A DNA stretch of 64,000 bases from Clostridiales bacterium (GCA_022786995.1 JALFUW010000071.1:1-64000), one strand, 5' to 3'. Positions 49,420-59,168 are shown, counted from the first letter of the stretch. Numbers and translations are program-made. Notes: generated by a model not told the origin, from the letters alone.

Positions 49420-50283
49420 TCAGTCTCCCATAACCATGGTGCCCGCGCCCTCGTCGGTAAGAAGCTCCATCAGAATGGAGTGGGGCACCCGTCCGTCCAT
49501 AATTACCACATGCTTCACGCCCTTGCCGATGGCCTCGATGCAGCAGTCCACCTTGGGAATCATGCCGCCGGAGATCACGCCCTCGTCAAAGAGCTTCTTT
49601 GCTTCCTTCACCGTCAGGGCGGGAATCAGGGTGCCGGGATCATCCTTATCCCGCAGAATCCCGGCAATATCCGTCATCATAATTAAGCGCTCCGCGTTCA
49701 GGGCGCCGGCAATGTAGGCGGCGGCGGTGTCGCCGTTGATGTTGTAGGTATTGCCCTGACGGTCGCTGGCGACGGTGGAAATCACGGGGATGTAGTTCTT
49801 TTCCAGCAGGTCGGTAATAGGCTGGGTGCGGATGCGGGTGATTTTTCCCACATAGCCCAAAGCTTCGTCCTTCATGGTGGCCTCGATGATGCCGCCGTCG
49901 ATGCCGGAAAGCCCCACGGCGTGACCGCCCTTCATTTGCAGCAGGTTTACCAGCGTCTTGTTGACCTTGCCCGCCAGCACCATCTGCACGATGTCCACGG
50001 TCTCCTTGTCCGTGACCCGCAGACCGTTCACAAACTGGGCCTGCTTGCCAAGGCGCTTCATGGTTTCGCTGATCTCCGGGCCGCCGCCGTGAACCAGCAC
50101 CACCTTCACGCCAATGAGCCACAGCAGGGCGATGTCCTCCATCACCTGCTGCTTAAGCTGCTCGTTGATCATGGCGTTGCCGCCGTACTTGATGACCACG
50201 ATCTTGCCGCTGTATTTCTTAATGTAGGGCAGGGCCTGGGTCAGCACCTCGGCCCGTTCCATATTTGTCAGTTCGTTTTCCAT
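49420..50283 (-). CDS. argB: Acetylglutamate kinase
   Basis: Phosphorylates N-acetylglutamate in the second step of the acetylated ornithine pathway. The protein (287 aa from ATG 50283) has IVVIKYGGNAM near 29, VVLVHGGGPEI near 64 and NINGDTAAAYIAGAL, the signatures of the amino-acid kinase fold. An in-frame GTG at 50292 is an alternative start; GGTGAAGG is the only SD-like sequence. argJ ends 16 bp upstream. Confidence 0.94.
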   Translation of the reverse strand: MENELTNMERAEVLTQALPYIKKYSGKIVVIKYGGNAMINEQLKQQVMEDIALLWLIGVKVVLVHGGGPEISETMKRLGKQAQFVNGLRVTDKETVDIVQMVLAGKVNKTLVNLLQMKGGHAVGLSGIDGGIIEATMKDEALGYVGKITRIRTQPITDLLEKNYIPVISTVASDRQGNTYNINGDTAAAYIAGALNAERLIMMTDIAGILRDKDDPGTLIPALTVKEAKKLFDEGVISGGMIPKVDCCIEAIGKGVKHVVIMDGRVPHSILMELLTDEGAGTMVMGD

Positions 50284-50299
50284 GTCCTTCACCGCCGTG

Positions 50300-51514
50300 T
50301 TACGTTCTGTAGTCGCCGTTGATTTTGACGTAGTCGTAGGTCAGGTCGCAGCCCCAGGCGGTAGAGGAAGCGTCGCCGCTGTTCAGCTCCACCAGAATCT
50401 CAATTTCCTTTTCCAGCAAAACTTTTTTCGCGATTTCCTCAGAAAAGTCAAGACCCGCGCCGTCCTTGCAGACCGGGATGGTGCCCGCCGCGCTGCGGAA
50501 GGCCACGTCCACCTTGTCAACATCCACCTGGGCGCCGCTGTAGCCGATGGCACACAGCACCCGGCCCCAGTTGGCGTCCGCGCCGAACATGGCGGCTTTC
50601 AAAAGGCTGGAGCAGATGACGCTCTTGGCAACCGTCTTGGCGGTAGGCAGGTCAGCCGCGCCGCTCACCTTGCACTCAAGCAGCTTCGTCGCGCCTTCGC
50701 CGTCACCGGCAATCTTCCGACACAGGGCAATGGTCACGGAGTTCAGTGCCTGCATAAAGGCGGTAAAGTCCTCGCCCTCGGCCTCCACCACGGGGTTCCC
50801 TGCCAGGCCGTTGGCAAGCACCGTCACCATGTCGTTGGTGGAGGTGTCGCCGTCGATGGACAGCATGTTGAAGGTATTGGCGATGTCCCCGGACAGGGCC
50901 TTCTGGAGCATGGCGGGAGAAATCGCCGCGTCGGTGGTCAGGAACACCAGCATGGTTGCCATGTTGGGGTGAATCATACCGCTGCCCTTGGCAATGCCGC
51001 CCAAATGGCAGGTCTTGCCGCCCAGAGTAAACTCCACGGCAACCTCCTTCATGACGGTGTCGGTGGTCATGATGCCCTCAGCCGCCGCCTTGCCGCCCGC
51101 GGGGGACAGCCCTGCAACCAGCTCCGGCAGACCCGCGGCGATGGGGTCAATGGACAGGGGCTGACCGATGACGCCGGTGGAGGCGACGATCATGTCGTCA
51201 GGAGAAATGCCCAGGGCTTTGGCTGCCAGGGCGCTCATTTCCTCGGCAATCTCGATGCCGTTTGCGTTGCAGGTATTGGCGTTGCCGCTGTTGCAGATCA
51301 CCGCCTGGGCCACGCCATTAGACAGATGCTTTTTCGTCACGGTCAGGGGCGCGCCCTTCACCAGATTCGTGGTATATACAGCGGCGGCGCTTGCCGGCAC
51401 GCTGCTGAAAATCAGAGACAGATCCTTTTTCGTATGGTTTTTCCGAATGCCGCAGTGGACACCGTTTGCGGAAAAACCCTTCGCGGCGCAGACGCCGCCT
51501 TCAATCACTTTCAT
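50300..51514 (-). CDS. argJ: Bifunctional ornithine acetyltransferase / N-acetylglutamate synthase
   Basis: Recycles the acetyl group from N-acetylornithine to glutamate, and in some forms also makes N-acetylglutamate from acetyl-CoA. The 404-aa precursor has VICNSGNANTCNA, ASTGVIGQPLSID and the self-cleavage site GSGMIHPNMATMLVFLTTD, where the Thr of MAT becomes the new N-terminus and nucleophile. Presence of argJ explains the absence of argE and argA here. It lies 16 bp after argC. Confidence 0.95.
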   Translation of the reverse strand: MKVIEGGVCAAKGFSANGVHCGIRKNHTKKDLSLIFSSVPASAAAVYTTNLVKGAPLTVTKKHLSNGVAQAVICNSGNANTCNANGIEIAEEMSALAAKALGISPDDMIVASTGVIGQPLSIDPIAAGLPELVAGLSPAGGKAAAEGIMTTDTVMKEVAVEFTLGGKTCHLGGIAKGSGMIHPNMATMLVFLTTDAAISPAMLQKALSGDIANTFNMLSIDGDTSTNDMVTVLANGLAGNPVVEAEGEDFTAFMQALNSVTIALCRKIAGDGEGATKLLECKVSGAADLPTAKTVAKSVICSSLLKAAMFGADANWGRVLCAIGYSGAQVDVDKVDVAFRSAAGTIPVCKDGAGLDFSEEIAKKVLLEKEIEILVELNSGDASSTAWGCDLTYDYVKINGDYRT

Positions 51515-51530
51515 CGCTCTCTCCTCTTTC

Positions 51531-52448
51531 TCACAGGGACAGTCCGGTGGTCTCGTCGAGGCCCAGCAGCAGATTCATGTTCTGAATCGCCGCGCCGGAG
51601 GCTCCCTTGCCTAAGTTATCAAAAATCGCCGTGACCATGCACTGATCGTCTTGTCCGCTGACCTGAACGCGCATGGTGTCCTTTCCGGCATAGGTGCTGG
51701 CGTAGACCACTGCCTCGTCTCCGCCCAGCGGGGCAACGCTGACCAATTTCTGCCCCGCATAGTGGTCGCTTAATGCTTCCCACGCGGTTTTCGCGTCGAT
51801 GCCGGGAAGCAGGACGGATGTCGCCATGCCTGCGTAAAAGTCGCCCAGGATGGGAGAAAACACCGGCTTTTGCGCCAAACCGCAGATTTTCTGCATTTCC
51901 GGCAGGTGCTTGTGGGTCAGTGTGGTGCCGTAGATGCGGTGGCTTTCGTGGCGTACATCTCGGTTTTCGTCCTCATATTCCGCGATCAGCTTCTTGCCGC
52001 CGCCGGAGTAGCCGGTTAGAGAGTAGGCCGTAAGGGGGAAATCGGCAGGAATCACGCCGTGCTTGACCAGCGGGTACACCCCGGCAATAAAGCCGCTGGC
52101 GTGGCAGCCGGGGTTGGCCACCCGCTTGGACGTCACGATTGCCTTTCGGTGGGCATCGGACAGCTCCGCAAAGCCGTAGGCCCAGTCCGGGTTCACCCGG
52201 TGGGCGGTGGAGGTATCGATCACTGCCGTCTGGTCGCTTTCAATCAGGGATACCGCTTCCACAGCTGCTGCGTCGGGCAGACACAGAAAGGCGATGTCCG
52301 CCCCGTTCAGCATATCCTTCCGGGCGCTGGGGTCCTTGCGCAGCTCCTCGCTCAGGGTCAAAAGCTCCAGATCCTTCCGCCCGGCAAGACGCTCCCGGAT
52401 CCGCAGGCCGGTGGTGCCGGCGCTGCCGTCAATAAATACCTTGGTCAT
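51531..52448 (-). CDS. argC: N-acetyl-gamma-glutamyl-phosphate reductase (type 2 ArgC)
   Basis: NADPH-dependent reduction of acetylglutamyl phosphate to the semialdehyde. The 305-aa protein is the short type, with VFIDGSAGTTGLRIRERL at the start, the catalytic Cys in VANPGCHASGFIAG near 112, the SLTGYSGGGKKL loop, and the catalytic His near THKHLPEM. Its ATG overlaps the argH stop by four bases. Confidence 0.94.
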   Translation of the reverse strand: MTKVFIDGSAGTTGLRIRERLAGRKDLELLTLSEELRKDPSARKDMLNGADIAFLCLPDAAAVEAVSLIESDQTAVIDTSTAHRVNPDWAYGFAELSDAHRKAIVTSKRVANPGCHASGFIAGVYPLVKHGVIPADFPLTAYSLTGYSGGGKKLIAEYEDENRDVRHESHRIYGTTLTHKHLPEMQKICGLAQKPVFSPILGDFYAGMATSVLLPGIDAKTAWEALSDHYAGQKLVSVAPLGGDEAVVYASTYAGKDTMRVQVSGQDDQCMVTAIFDNLGKGASGAAIQNMNLLLGLDETTGLSL

Positions 52449-53818
52449 GCCAGCTGCTCCTTTACATAGGCGATCTGGGCCTCCACGGACTGCACGGAGG
52501 TGCCGCCCTCGGAGATCCGCTTCTGAACGCAGGTCAGCAGGTCAATGTCCTGATACAGATCTTCGTCAAAGAGGTCGGAATACTGTTTATAGGTTTCCAG
52601 CGGCAGGGTCTCCAGCACACAGCCCTCGGCAATACACTTGGCCACCAGCTGGCCGGAAATCTTGTAGGCGCTGCGGAAGGGCATGCCCTTCTTAACCAGG
52701 TAATCGGCCAGGTCGGTGGCGTTGATGAAGCCGCCCTGGGCCGCTTTCTTCATGTTGTCGGGCCGGGTGGTCATGGTGGCAAGCATGGGGGCAAAGACCT
52801 TCAGGCACATCTTCACGGTGTCCACCGCGTCGAACACCGCCTCCTTGTCCTCCTGCATGTCCTTGTTGTAGGCCAGGGGCAGGCCCTTCAGAGTGGTGAG
52901 CATGGCCATCAGGTCGCCGTAGACCCGGCCGGTCTTGCCCCGCACCAGCTCTGCCATGTCCGGGTTCTTCTTCTGGGGCATGATGGAGGAGCCGGTGGTA
53001 TAGGCGTCCGACAGCTCCACAAACTTGAATTCCCAGCTGGCCCAGAGGATGATCTCCTCGGAAAAGCGACTTAGGTGCATCATCAGGGTGGACAATGCGC
53101 TCATCAGCTCCACGCAGAAGTCCCGGTCGGACACGCCGTCGATGGAGTTGAGCGCAATGCCGTCAAAGCCCAGTTTTTCCGCTTCAAACCGGCGGTCGGT
53201 ATCGTATGTCGTACCGGCAAGGGCACAGGAGCCAATGGGAGATACATTCATCCGCTTCCGGCAGTCGGCAAGGCGGCCCAAATCCCGCAGCATCATCATG
53301 GCGTAGGCCATCAGGTGATGGGAAAAGAGAATGGGCTGGGCCCGCTGCAAGTGGGTGTAGCCAGGGAGAATCACTTCTTTATTGGCTTCCGCCTGCAAAA
53401 CCACGGCTTCCAGCACAGACTTTACGAGGGCAGAAATCTCGTCGATTTCCTCCCGCAGGTACATCCGCAGGTCGAGAGCCACCTGATCGTTTCGGCTTCT
53501 GGCGGTGTGGAGCTTCTTGCCCACGTCGCCCAGCCGCTGGGTCAGCACCTGCTCCACAAACATGTGGATATCCTCGCAGCTCATGTCAAATTCCAGCGCG
53601 CCGGAATCCAGATCGGTTAAGATTTCCTGCAAGCCGTCGATCAGCTGGTCGGCTTCCTTTTGGGCGATGATTCCTTGCGCCCCCAGCATGGCAGCATGGG
53701 CCATGGAGCCGGTGATATCCTGCCGGTACATACGGCAGTCGAAGCGAATGGAAGAATTAAAATCATCCGCAATGCTGTCTGTCGCGCCGGAAGTCCGCCC
53801 GGCCCACATCTTTGCCAT
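52445..53818 (-). CDS. argH: Argininosuccinate lyase
   Basis: Cleaves argininosuccinate to arginine and fumarate. The 457-aa protein begins MAKMWAGRTSGATDS and has HTARSRNDQVALDLRM, LPGYTHLQRAQPILFSHHLM and the signature TGSSIMPQKKNPDMAELVRGKTG. ATG at 53818 with GAGG ten bases upstream is used; the longer ORF (MQNAAPLSRF) is read from the intergenic repeat. It follows argG by 102 bp containing that repeat. Confidence 0.96.
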   Translation of the reverse strand: MAKMWAGRTSGATDSIADDFNSSIRFDCRMYRQDITGSMAHAAMLGAQGIIAQKEADQLIDGLQEILTDLDSGALEFDMSCEDIHMFVEQVLTQRLGDVGKKLHTARSRNDQVALDLRMYLREEIDEISALVKSVLEAVVLQAEANKEVILPGYTHLQRAQPILFSHHLMAYAMMMLRDLGRLADCRKRMNVSPIGSCALAGTTYDTDRRFEAEKLGFDGIALNSIDGVSDRDFCVELMSALSTLMMHLSRFSEEIILWASWEFKFVELSDAYTTGSSIMPQKKNPDMAELVRGKTGRVYGDLMAMLTTLKGLPLAYNKDMQEDKEAVFDAVDTVKMCLKVFAPMLATMTTRPDNMKKAAQGGFINATDLADYLVKKGMPFRSAYKISGQLVAKCIAEGCVLETLPLETYKQYSDLFDEDLYQDIDLLTCVQKRISEGGTSVQSVEAQIAYVKEQLA

Positions 53819-53842
53819 AATCGTATCCTCTTTTTCCTCAGT

Positions 53843-53922
53843 GTAATGCGAAATGCTAAATGCAAGGAAGCGGCTCAGAGGAGCAGCATTTTGCATTCAG
53901 CATTCTGCATTTTGCATTTATT
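53843..53922. repeat. GCAAAAT-type palindromic element between argG and argH
   Basis: The left arm AATGCGAAATGCTAAATGC (53845-53863) and right arm AGCATTTTGCATTCAGCATT and following (53885-53922) are inverted tandem versions of the word used by the element at 30292-30407. The centre (53864-53884) lacks the GGTATC core. The right arm reaches the argG stop codon. It is transcribed inside the arginine operon. Confidence 0.85.
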
Positions 53923-55144
53923 ACAGTTTTCCTTGCTCCCGCAGCGCCTGAACCTTGGTGGGCAGGCCCCACAGATTGATGAAGCCGGCAGCCTGATTCT
54001 GGTCGTAGTCGCTCTCGCCGAAGGTCACCAGATTCTCGGAGTACAGGGAGTAGGGAGAAGTGGTGCCGGCGGGGATGATGTTGCCCTTGTAGAGCTTCAG
54101 CTTCACGGAGCCGGTGACGTACTTGTTGCTCTCGTTGGCAAAGGCGGTGAGAGCCTCCTGCAGGGGGGAGTACCACTTGCCGTTGTAGATGAGGTCGGCG
54201 TAGTCCACAGCTAATCTTTGCTTGACATGGAGAGTGTCCTTATCCACGGTCAGCATTTCCAGCTGCTCATGGGCAAAGTACAGGATGGTGCCGCCGGGGG
54301 TCTCGTACACGCCCCGATCCTTCATGCCAACCAGCCGGTTCTCCACGATGTCGATGATGCCGATGCCGTTGGCGCCGCCCAGCTGATTCAGCTTCTCAAT
54401 GATCTTGGAAGCCTTCATCTTCTCGCCGTCGATGGCAACGGGAGCGCCGGCCTCGAAGTCGATGGTCACATAGGTGGGTTCGTCGGGGGCCATCATGGGA
54501 GACACGCCCATTTCCAGGAAGCCGGGCTTGTCATAGTCAGGCTCGTTGGCGGGGTCTTCCAGATCCAGGCCCTCGTGGCTCAGATGCCACAGGTTCTTAT
54601 CCTTGGAATAGTTGGTCTCCCGGCTGATTTTCAGGGGCACCTTATGGGCCTCGGCGTAGTCGATCTCCTCGTCCCGGGACTTGATGTCCCACTCCCGCCA
54701 GGGAGCGATGATCTTCATGTTGGGAGCGAACCGCTTGATGGCCAGCTCGAAGCGCACCTGATCGTTGCCCTTGCCGGTAGCGCCGTGGGCAATGGCGTCC
54801 GCACCCTCTGCCAGGGCGATTTCAGCCAGTTTCTTACCGATGACGGGCCGGGCAAAGGCGGTGCCCAGCAGATAGGTCTCGTACTTGGCATCCATTTTCA
54901 GGCTGGGGATGATGACCTCGTCCACCATCTCGTCCACCAGGTCGGCAACAATCAGCTTGCTTGCGCCGGTGGCGATGGCCTTGGCCTCCAGACCCTCCAG
55001 CTCGTCCGCCTGGCCTACATTGCCGGCCACAGCGATGATCTCGGGGTTATTGTAGTTCTCCTTCAGCCAGGGAATGATGATGGAAGTATCCAAGCCGCCG
55101 GAATACGCCAGAACAATTTTCTTAATGGAATCCTTGTTATTCAT
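53921..55144 (-). CDS. argG: Argininosuccinate synthase
   Basis: ATP-dependent condensation of citrulline and aspartate. The 407-aa protein has the PP-loop [15 protein letters not shown] near 12, [14 protein letters not shown] near 120 and [23 protein letters not shown] at 55144 (MNNKDSIKK) has GGAGG eight bases upstream; the longer ORF reads through the operator. It is the first gene of the arginine operon. Confidence 0.96.
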   Translation of the reverse strand: MNNKDSIKKIVLAYSGGLDTSIIIPWLKENYNNPEIIAVAGNVGQADELEGLEAKAIATGASKLIVADLVDEMVDEVIIPSLKMDAKYETYLLGTAFARPVIGKKLAEIALAEGADAIAHGATGKGNDQVRFELAIKRFAPNMKIIAPWREWDIKSRDEEIDYAEAHKVPLKISRETNYSKDKNLWHLSHEGLDLEDPANEPDYDKPGFLEMGVSPMMAPDEPTYVTIDFEAGAPVAIDGEKMKASKIIEKLNQLGGANGIGIIDIVENRLVGMKDRGVYETPGGTILYFAHEQLEMLTVDKDTLHVKQRLAVDYADLIYNGKWYSPLQEALTAFANESNKYVTGSVKLKLYKGNIIPAGTTSPYSLYSENLVTFGESDYDQNQAAGFINLWGLPTKVQALREQGKL

Positions 55145-55158
55145 GTATACAGCCTCCG

Positions 55159-55197
55159 TATGAATAATATTCACGTCTTTGTGAGTAATAATACAGG
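55159..55197 (-). promoter_or_regulatory. Tandem ARG boxes (ArgR/AhrC operator) of the arg operon
   Basis: Box 1 (55159-55176) contains TGAATATTATTCA on the minus strand, a perfect palindromic match to the arginine-repressor consensus (TGAATWWWWATTCA-like). Box 2 (55180-55197) reads TGTATTATTACTCAC, a weaker match. The two 18-bp boxes are separated by exactly 3 bp, the usual arrangement for a hexameric ArgR. They cover the predicted transcription start and early leader, so repression by arginine is expected. No argR gene is in the window. Confidence 0.82.
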
Positions 55198-55198
55198 G

Positions 55199-55227
55199 AT
55201 TATACTCCCGGCGCAGACATTTGTCAA
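55199..55227 (-). promoter_or_regulatory. Sigma-A promoter of the arginine operon
   Basis: Consensus TTGACA (55222-55227) and TATAAT (55199-55204) with a 17-bp spacer on the minus strand. The ARG boxes begin directly downstream. Confidence 0.92.
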
Positions 55228-55395
55228 CGCCATATTCCCACTTTTTTCCCCATCCGAATCTTTTCGGAACTATGCCGGGATTTGCCCCCGCAGGGCCCTC
55301 GGTTTACAGGTAAAATACACAAAGCATTTCGCCTACCGATTGCGCGGTTAACTATTTTCATCGCCAGATATGTATAATTATACAGTAAACACGGA

Positions 55396-55431
55396 TAAAA
55401 ATAACACCACAGGTTTCCCTGTGGTGTTATT
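55396..55431 (-). terminator. Intrinsic terminator after the SH3-repeat protein gene
   Basis: AATAACACCACAGG (55400-55413), loop TTTC, CCTGTGGTGTTATT (55418-55431): a perfect 14-bp stem followed on the minus strand by TTTT, 10 bp after the stop codon. The next 165 bp towards the arg promoter show nothing recognisable. Confidence 0.92.
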
Positions 55432-55441
55432 GGAGCACTGC

Positions 55442-58400
55442 TTACAGCAGGTTGTCGGTGTTGATCCAGCCCAGATCGGTCTTGGCCATCTTGCCGACGA
55501 TCTCATAGATATCGACAACAGCCATTCTCTGATAGGTGCCGGTAGCGGTGGTGCAGTTGACATCAGAGTAGGCCACGGTGTTCTCATTGGCGACCACACG
55601 GGCATCCACAGCGCCTGCCACGCAGGGAGTCAGATCCACATAGTACAGGTAGACCCAGCCAGCGTCGCAGCGGCCCCAGGCCATGTTCTCGGCAATGGTG
55701 GTTTCATAGATGACCAGAGAAGCGCCGTTCTTCAGAGTGGTGGTCTTCTTGGCGGTGGTGGAAGCGGTAGCACGGACATTGAGTTCGTTTGCGCGGATGA
55801 CCTTGCCGGTGTATCTGTAACCGCTGGCGTTGGTCACGAAGCCGCCGGAGTTGCCGCCAGCACCGATGATGGGCTCAGAGGGAGCCGTGGTGGCAGGAGG
55901 CGTGGTGGTCTCTTCGACGTAGTAAGCACCCTCGGACATGTAGTCCATGCGGATCCAGCCTGTGCCTTCCTCGGTCTCGATACGGCCCCAGACCTTGTCG
56001 TTCTCGATCTGCAGCGCAGTGACCTTAACCTGATCGCCCTTCTTCAGGGTATCGATCTTGGCAGTATCCTGAGACGCACCCTCGCGAACCTTCAGGGTAT
56101 CGTTGCCGGTTACGGTGTGCACCTTTTCATCCAGAGCGGTCAGCTCCAGATTCTCCTCAGGATTGATAATCCAGCCATCGTTCACACGCGCCCAGTAGGT
56201 GGTGGTGGTGATGGTGGTAACGGTATTGCTGTCGCCCAGGGGATCCTTATCAGACTTAACCTTCTGGGTCACGGCAGCCAGCTCATGGATGGTCACATTG
56301 TCGCCAATGGACAGGCTGCGAACCAGATTTGCATCGTACTTGGCATCCACGACGGCATCAGCCTCGGAATCGCCCGTATACTGGCTTTCAAAATCGATGG
56401 GCTCACGTAAGATGTCGCAGTCCATCGCCACCTTACCGGTGTAAACAGCGGTGGTAGTGGTCTTCTCCAGGCTGTCCAGAGAATCCACCAGAGTACCCTT
56501 GGTGGGATCCTCCTTGGGCTTCTCGGGCGCCACAGGATTGTACTTGACCATGGAGATGTAGTCCATGCAGACCCAGCCCTTATCGGTACGGCCCCACTTG
56601 GCGGCGCCGCTGGTCTTGACCTCCAGAATCTGAACCTGGGTACCGGGCAGCAGCTTGCCAACAGCGGCGTAACCAATGCCCGCGCCCTGACGGACGTTCA
56701 CGCCGGAATAGGTGTTGGCAACGATGCCGGTGCCGGAGCCGTCCGTGGTAATGGTGTTGCCGGCAGCATCGGTAACCTTGTTGGGATCATCCAGAGCGCC
56801 CTTGCGGACATTCAGATACTTGGCGGAGACCCAGCCGTCTCCATCGTAATCATAGGTTCCGTTCTGGTTGGTATCCAGCTTGTACCACTCGTCCTTCTTG
56901 GATTCCCAGACACGGACGGTGGTGCCGCGCTTCAGGGAGCCGATCACCGCGCCGTAGAGAGCGCCGGTCTTACGCACACGAACGCTGTCGGTATCAATGA
57001 CCGTGGCGATCAGGCCGGTTTCGTGATCGTCTTTCTTCTCCTCCTCCGGCAGAGTAATCTCATTGGTACGCTTGACATACTTGCTTGCCAGATTGATCCA
57101 GCCGGTCTTCTCGCCGACATCGCCGGTAGAGACAGCGGTATAAGAAGTAATCTTGCCCCAGATGTTCTCGTCCACCAGGCGAATTTCGCTGATTTCAACT
57201 TCCACGCCCTTGTTCAGGGAGAAAGCCAATTCAGAAGCGTCGCCCGCGTTCTTTCTGACATTGGTGCTCTCGGCAACCACGGTATACATCACGGGATCCA
57301 GCTCAACATTGTAATCGGGCTCGTCGGTCTTGGCAATGCCCGTACCGGCGATGGGCAGCCACGCGGTTCTGGTAACGGAGACAGGCTTGCTGTCCTTGTC
57401 CAGCTCCCAGTTGGTCCAGTTCACCTTCGCCCAGGTGGCGCTGTCGCCGAAGAAGGGAGCGACCGTCAGAGCGGACATCTTAATCGCGGTTCCAGAGGGG
57501 ATATCGAAATAATCCGCGCCGGAGGCATCCGTAAAGTGAATGGTGCCAGAGTTATCACCGGCAGCCACATAGGCCTCCACGTCGTCGGTTACCTTGCCGC
57601 TAAAGGCAAAGGAAGCAGCACTGGTATCGTTCGCGGTCTTTCCATCCAGCATGGTCACGGAGGTGTAGGTCAGGCAGATCCAGCCGCCGTCATAGCGGCC
57701 CCAGCGGTGGCCATTCACCGTCTTGATTTCATAAAGCTTGACCGTATCGTTCCGGGACAGAGCGCCGACGATCTTTGCATCCGTACCGGCATCCTTACGG
57801 ACATTCAGATACCCGTTGTAGGTAACCGTAGCAGTGGCAATGACGTTCGCGGCGGGAATGTCTTCAATGGTCTTGCCAATCTTCACCCAGCCAAACTGAT
57901 CAGTCTCGTACTCCAGATAGCCCCATCTGTTGCCGTTGCCATCAAGGAAGTCCTGCAGAATCGTGATCGTTCCAGAGACGACCGCAGTGTTACCATTGCT
58001 GAGCTTTGCAGCCTCAGAGCCATCCTCAGGTCTGACAAAGACAGTGGTGGAAACCAGCTGGCTGGTATGCATCGGGTACTGGACGGCAACGCCGTGGTCC
58101 TCGTCCTCCTGCCAGTAGGCGTACAGGACTTTGTCAGGGTTGTGCTCCTCAGAGACGCAGGCAGCGTCCAGCTTGGGCATCCATTTACCGTCGATAGGCT
58201 CAGTGTACCAACCCAGGAACTTGTACCCGGGGCAGGAAGCGGTAATATGGCTGACAATCTGCGTGGTGTCGAAATACATGGTGTAGGTATCCTCGTCACA
58301 CACGGAGAGTCTGGCGTCTGCGCCGACAGGAGAATTCACATCGTAGGTCACTGCCTGATAGCGGTCAGGAGCGGTGTTGGAGTAGACACCATGGATATAC

Positions 58401-58927
58401 ATATCCACAATAACCTGATTGCGCTCGCTGTTTCCATCCAGATTATCCAAAACATTCAGCAGCTCCGTCGCGCCGGCCTTGCTGACGATAGCGCTCTTCA
58501 GGGTGCCGGTGCCGCTAAGCCACGCAGTTCCGGCAACATGGCTGTAAACCACCAGCGCATCGTGCTGGCTCTGGGACAAAGTAAGGCCATTGCTGGAAGC
58601 GAAGCTGTTTACCTTCTTATCCAGTTCGGTCAGGTAAGTACGCAGCGCGGTATCCGCCTTCTTCTCGGAAATGGTGTGCTTGTTGTCATCGGTAGCCTTG
58701 GGCCTACCATTGACATCAAAATGGTGCTTCTCACTGCACACCGTGCCATATCCGACGCGGTACTCAGAACCGCTCACATAATAGCAGGTAGCCTTAAACT
58801 GCTTCAGCTGCTTCAAAACCGTAATTGCGCTTTCGCTGATCTTGTTCTCAGCGGCAGAGGCGGTGACGGGCACCAAGCCAACCAGCAGAACGAGAGCCAG
58901 CAACGCGCATACAAATCTCTTCTTCAT
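55442..58927 (-). CDS. Large secreted protein with lysozyme-like domain and about ten SH3-like repeats
   Basis: The 1161-aa product has a Sec signal peptide (about 1-26, LLALVLLVGLVPVTASA). A GH24 lysozyme-like domain follows (about 30-190: YRVGYGT, ISEKKADTALRTYL, LSQSQHDALVVYSHVAG). The usual catalytic-Glu region reads KQFKATCYY with no Glu, so activity is doubtful. Next come an InlB/Listeria-Bacteroides-type repeat (PGYKFLGWYTEPIDGKWMP) and about ten bacterial SH3-like modules with LNVRK- or VRVRKTGA-type starts and WGR...GW ends. It probably binds the cell wall. Promoter TTGCAA/TATAAT and terminator make it monocistronic. Confidence 0.85.
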   Translation of the reverse strand: MKKRFVCALLALVLLVGLVPVTASAAENKISESAITVLKQLKQFKATCYYVSGSEYRVGYGTVCSEKHHFDVNGRPKATDDNKHTISEKKADTALRTYLTELDKKVNSFASSNGLTLSQSQHDALVVYSHVAGTAWLSGTGTLKSAIVSKAGATELLNVLDNLDGNSERNQVIVDMYIHGVYSNTAPDRYQAVTYDVNSPVGADARLSVCDEDTYTMYFDTTQIVSHITASCPGYKFLGWYTEPIDGKWMPKLDAACVSEEHNPDKVLYAYWQEDEDHGVAVQYPMHTSQLVSTTVFVRPEDGSEAAKLSNGNTAVVSGTITILQDFLDGNGNRWGYLEYETDQFGWVKIGKTIEDIPAANVIATATVTYNGYLNVRKDAGTDAKIVGALSRNDTVKLYEIKTVNGHRWGRYDGGWICLTYTSVTMLDGKTANDTSAASFAFSGKVTDDVEAYVAAGDNSGTIHFTDASGADYFDIPSGTAIKMSALTVAPFFGDSATWAKVNWTNWELDKDSKPVSVTRTAWLPIAGTGIAKTDEPDYNVELDPVMYTVVAESTNVRKNAGDASELAFSLNKGVEVEISEIRLVDENIWGKITSYTAVSTGDVGEKTGWINLASKYVKRTNEITLPEEEKKDDHETGLIATVIDTDSVRVRKTGALYGAVIGSLKRGTTVRVWESKKDEWYKLDTNQNGTYDYDGDGWVSAKYLNVRKGALDDPNKVTDAAGNTITTDGSGTGIVANTYSGVNVRQGAGIGYAAVGKLLPGTQVQILEVKTSGAAKWGRTDKGWVCMDYISMVKYNPVAPEKPKEDPTKGTLVDSLDSLEKTTTTAVYTGKVAMDCDILREPIDFESQYTGDSEADAVVDAKYDANLVRSLSIGDNVTIHELAAVTQKVKSDKDPLGDSNTVTTITTTTYWARVNDGWIINPEENLELTALDEKVHTVTGNDTLKVREGASQDTAKIDTLKKGDQVKVTALQIENDKVWGRIETEEGTGWIRMDYMSEGAYYVEETTTPPATTAPSEPIIGAGGNSGGFVTNASGYRYTGKVIRANELNVRATASTTAKKTTTLKNGASLVIYETTIAENMAWGRCDAGWVYLYYVDLTPCVAGAVDARVVANENTVAYSDVNCTTATGTYQRMAVVDIYEIVGKMAKTDLGWINTDNLL

Positions 58928-58964
58928 AAGCTCTTACTCCTTTTTTTCTTATGTAAGTAACGGT

Positions 58965-58993
58965 ATTATAACAGACCCGTTTACAAATTGCAA
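58965..58993 (-). promoter_or_regulatory. Promoter of the SH3-repeat protein gene
   Basis: TTGCAA (58988-58993) and TATAAT (58965-58970), 17 bp apart on the minus strand, about 38 bp before the start codon. Confidence 0.75.
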
Positions 58994-59168
58994 TACCTTT
59001 TTTGAAAATAATTACATTTTTGTTACAATATTTTTCCTTGTACTGTAACCGCTTCCAGTGTACCACCGAAAAGCCGCGAATTTTGTCATAATCCCGAAGA
59101 ATCCCTCAAAATCAGAAAAAAGATTGTAACCGTTCGGTCAGCGTGAAACGTGGCGTTTGGAGTACGGC

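Noticed and set aside
57023..58960. 645-aa plus-strand open frame opposite the SH3-repeat protein.
   Set aside because: Antisense shadow of a repeat-rich gene with strong signal peptide, promoter and terminator on the minus strand.
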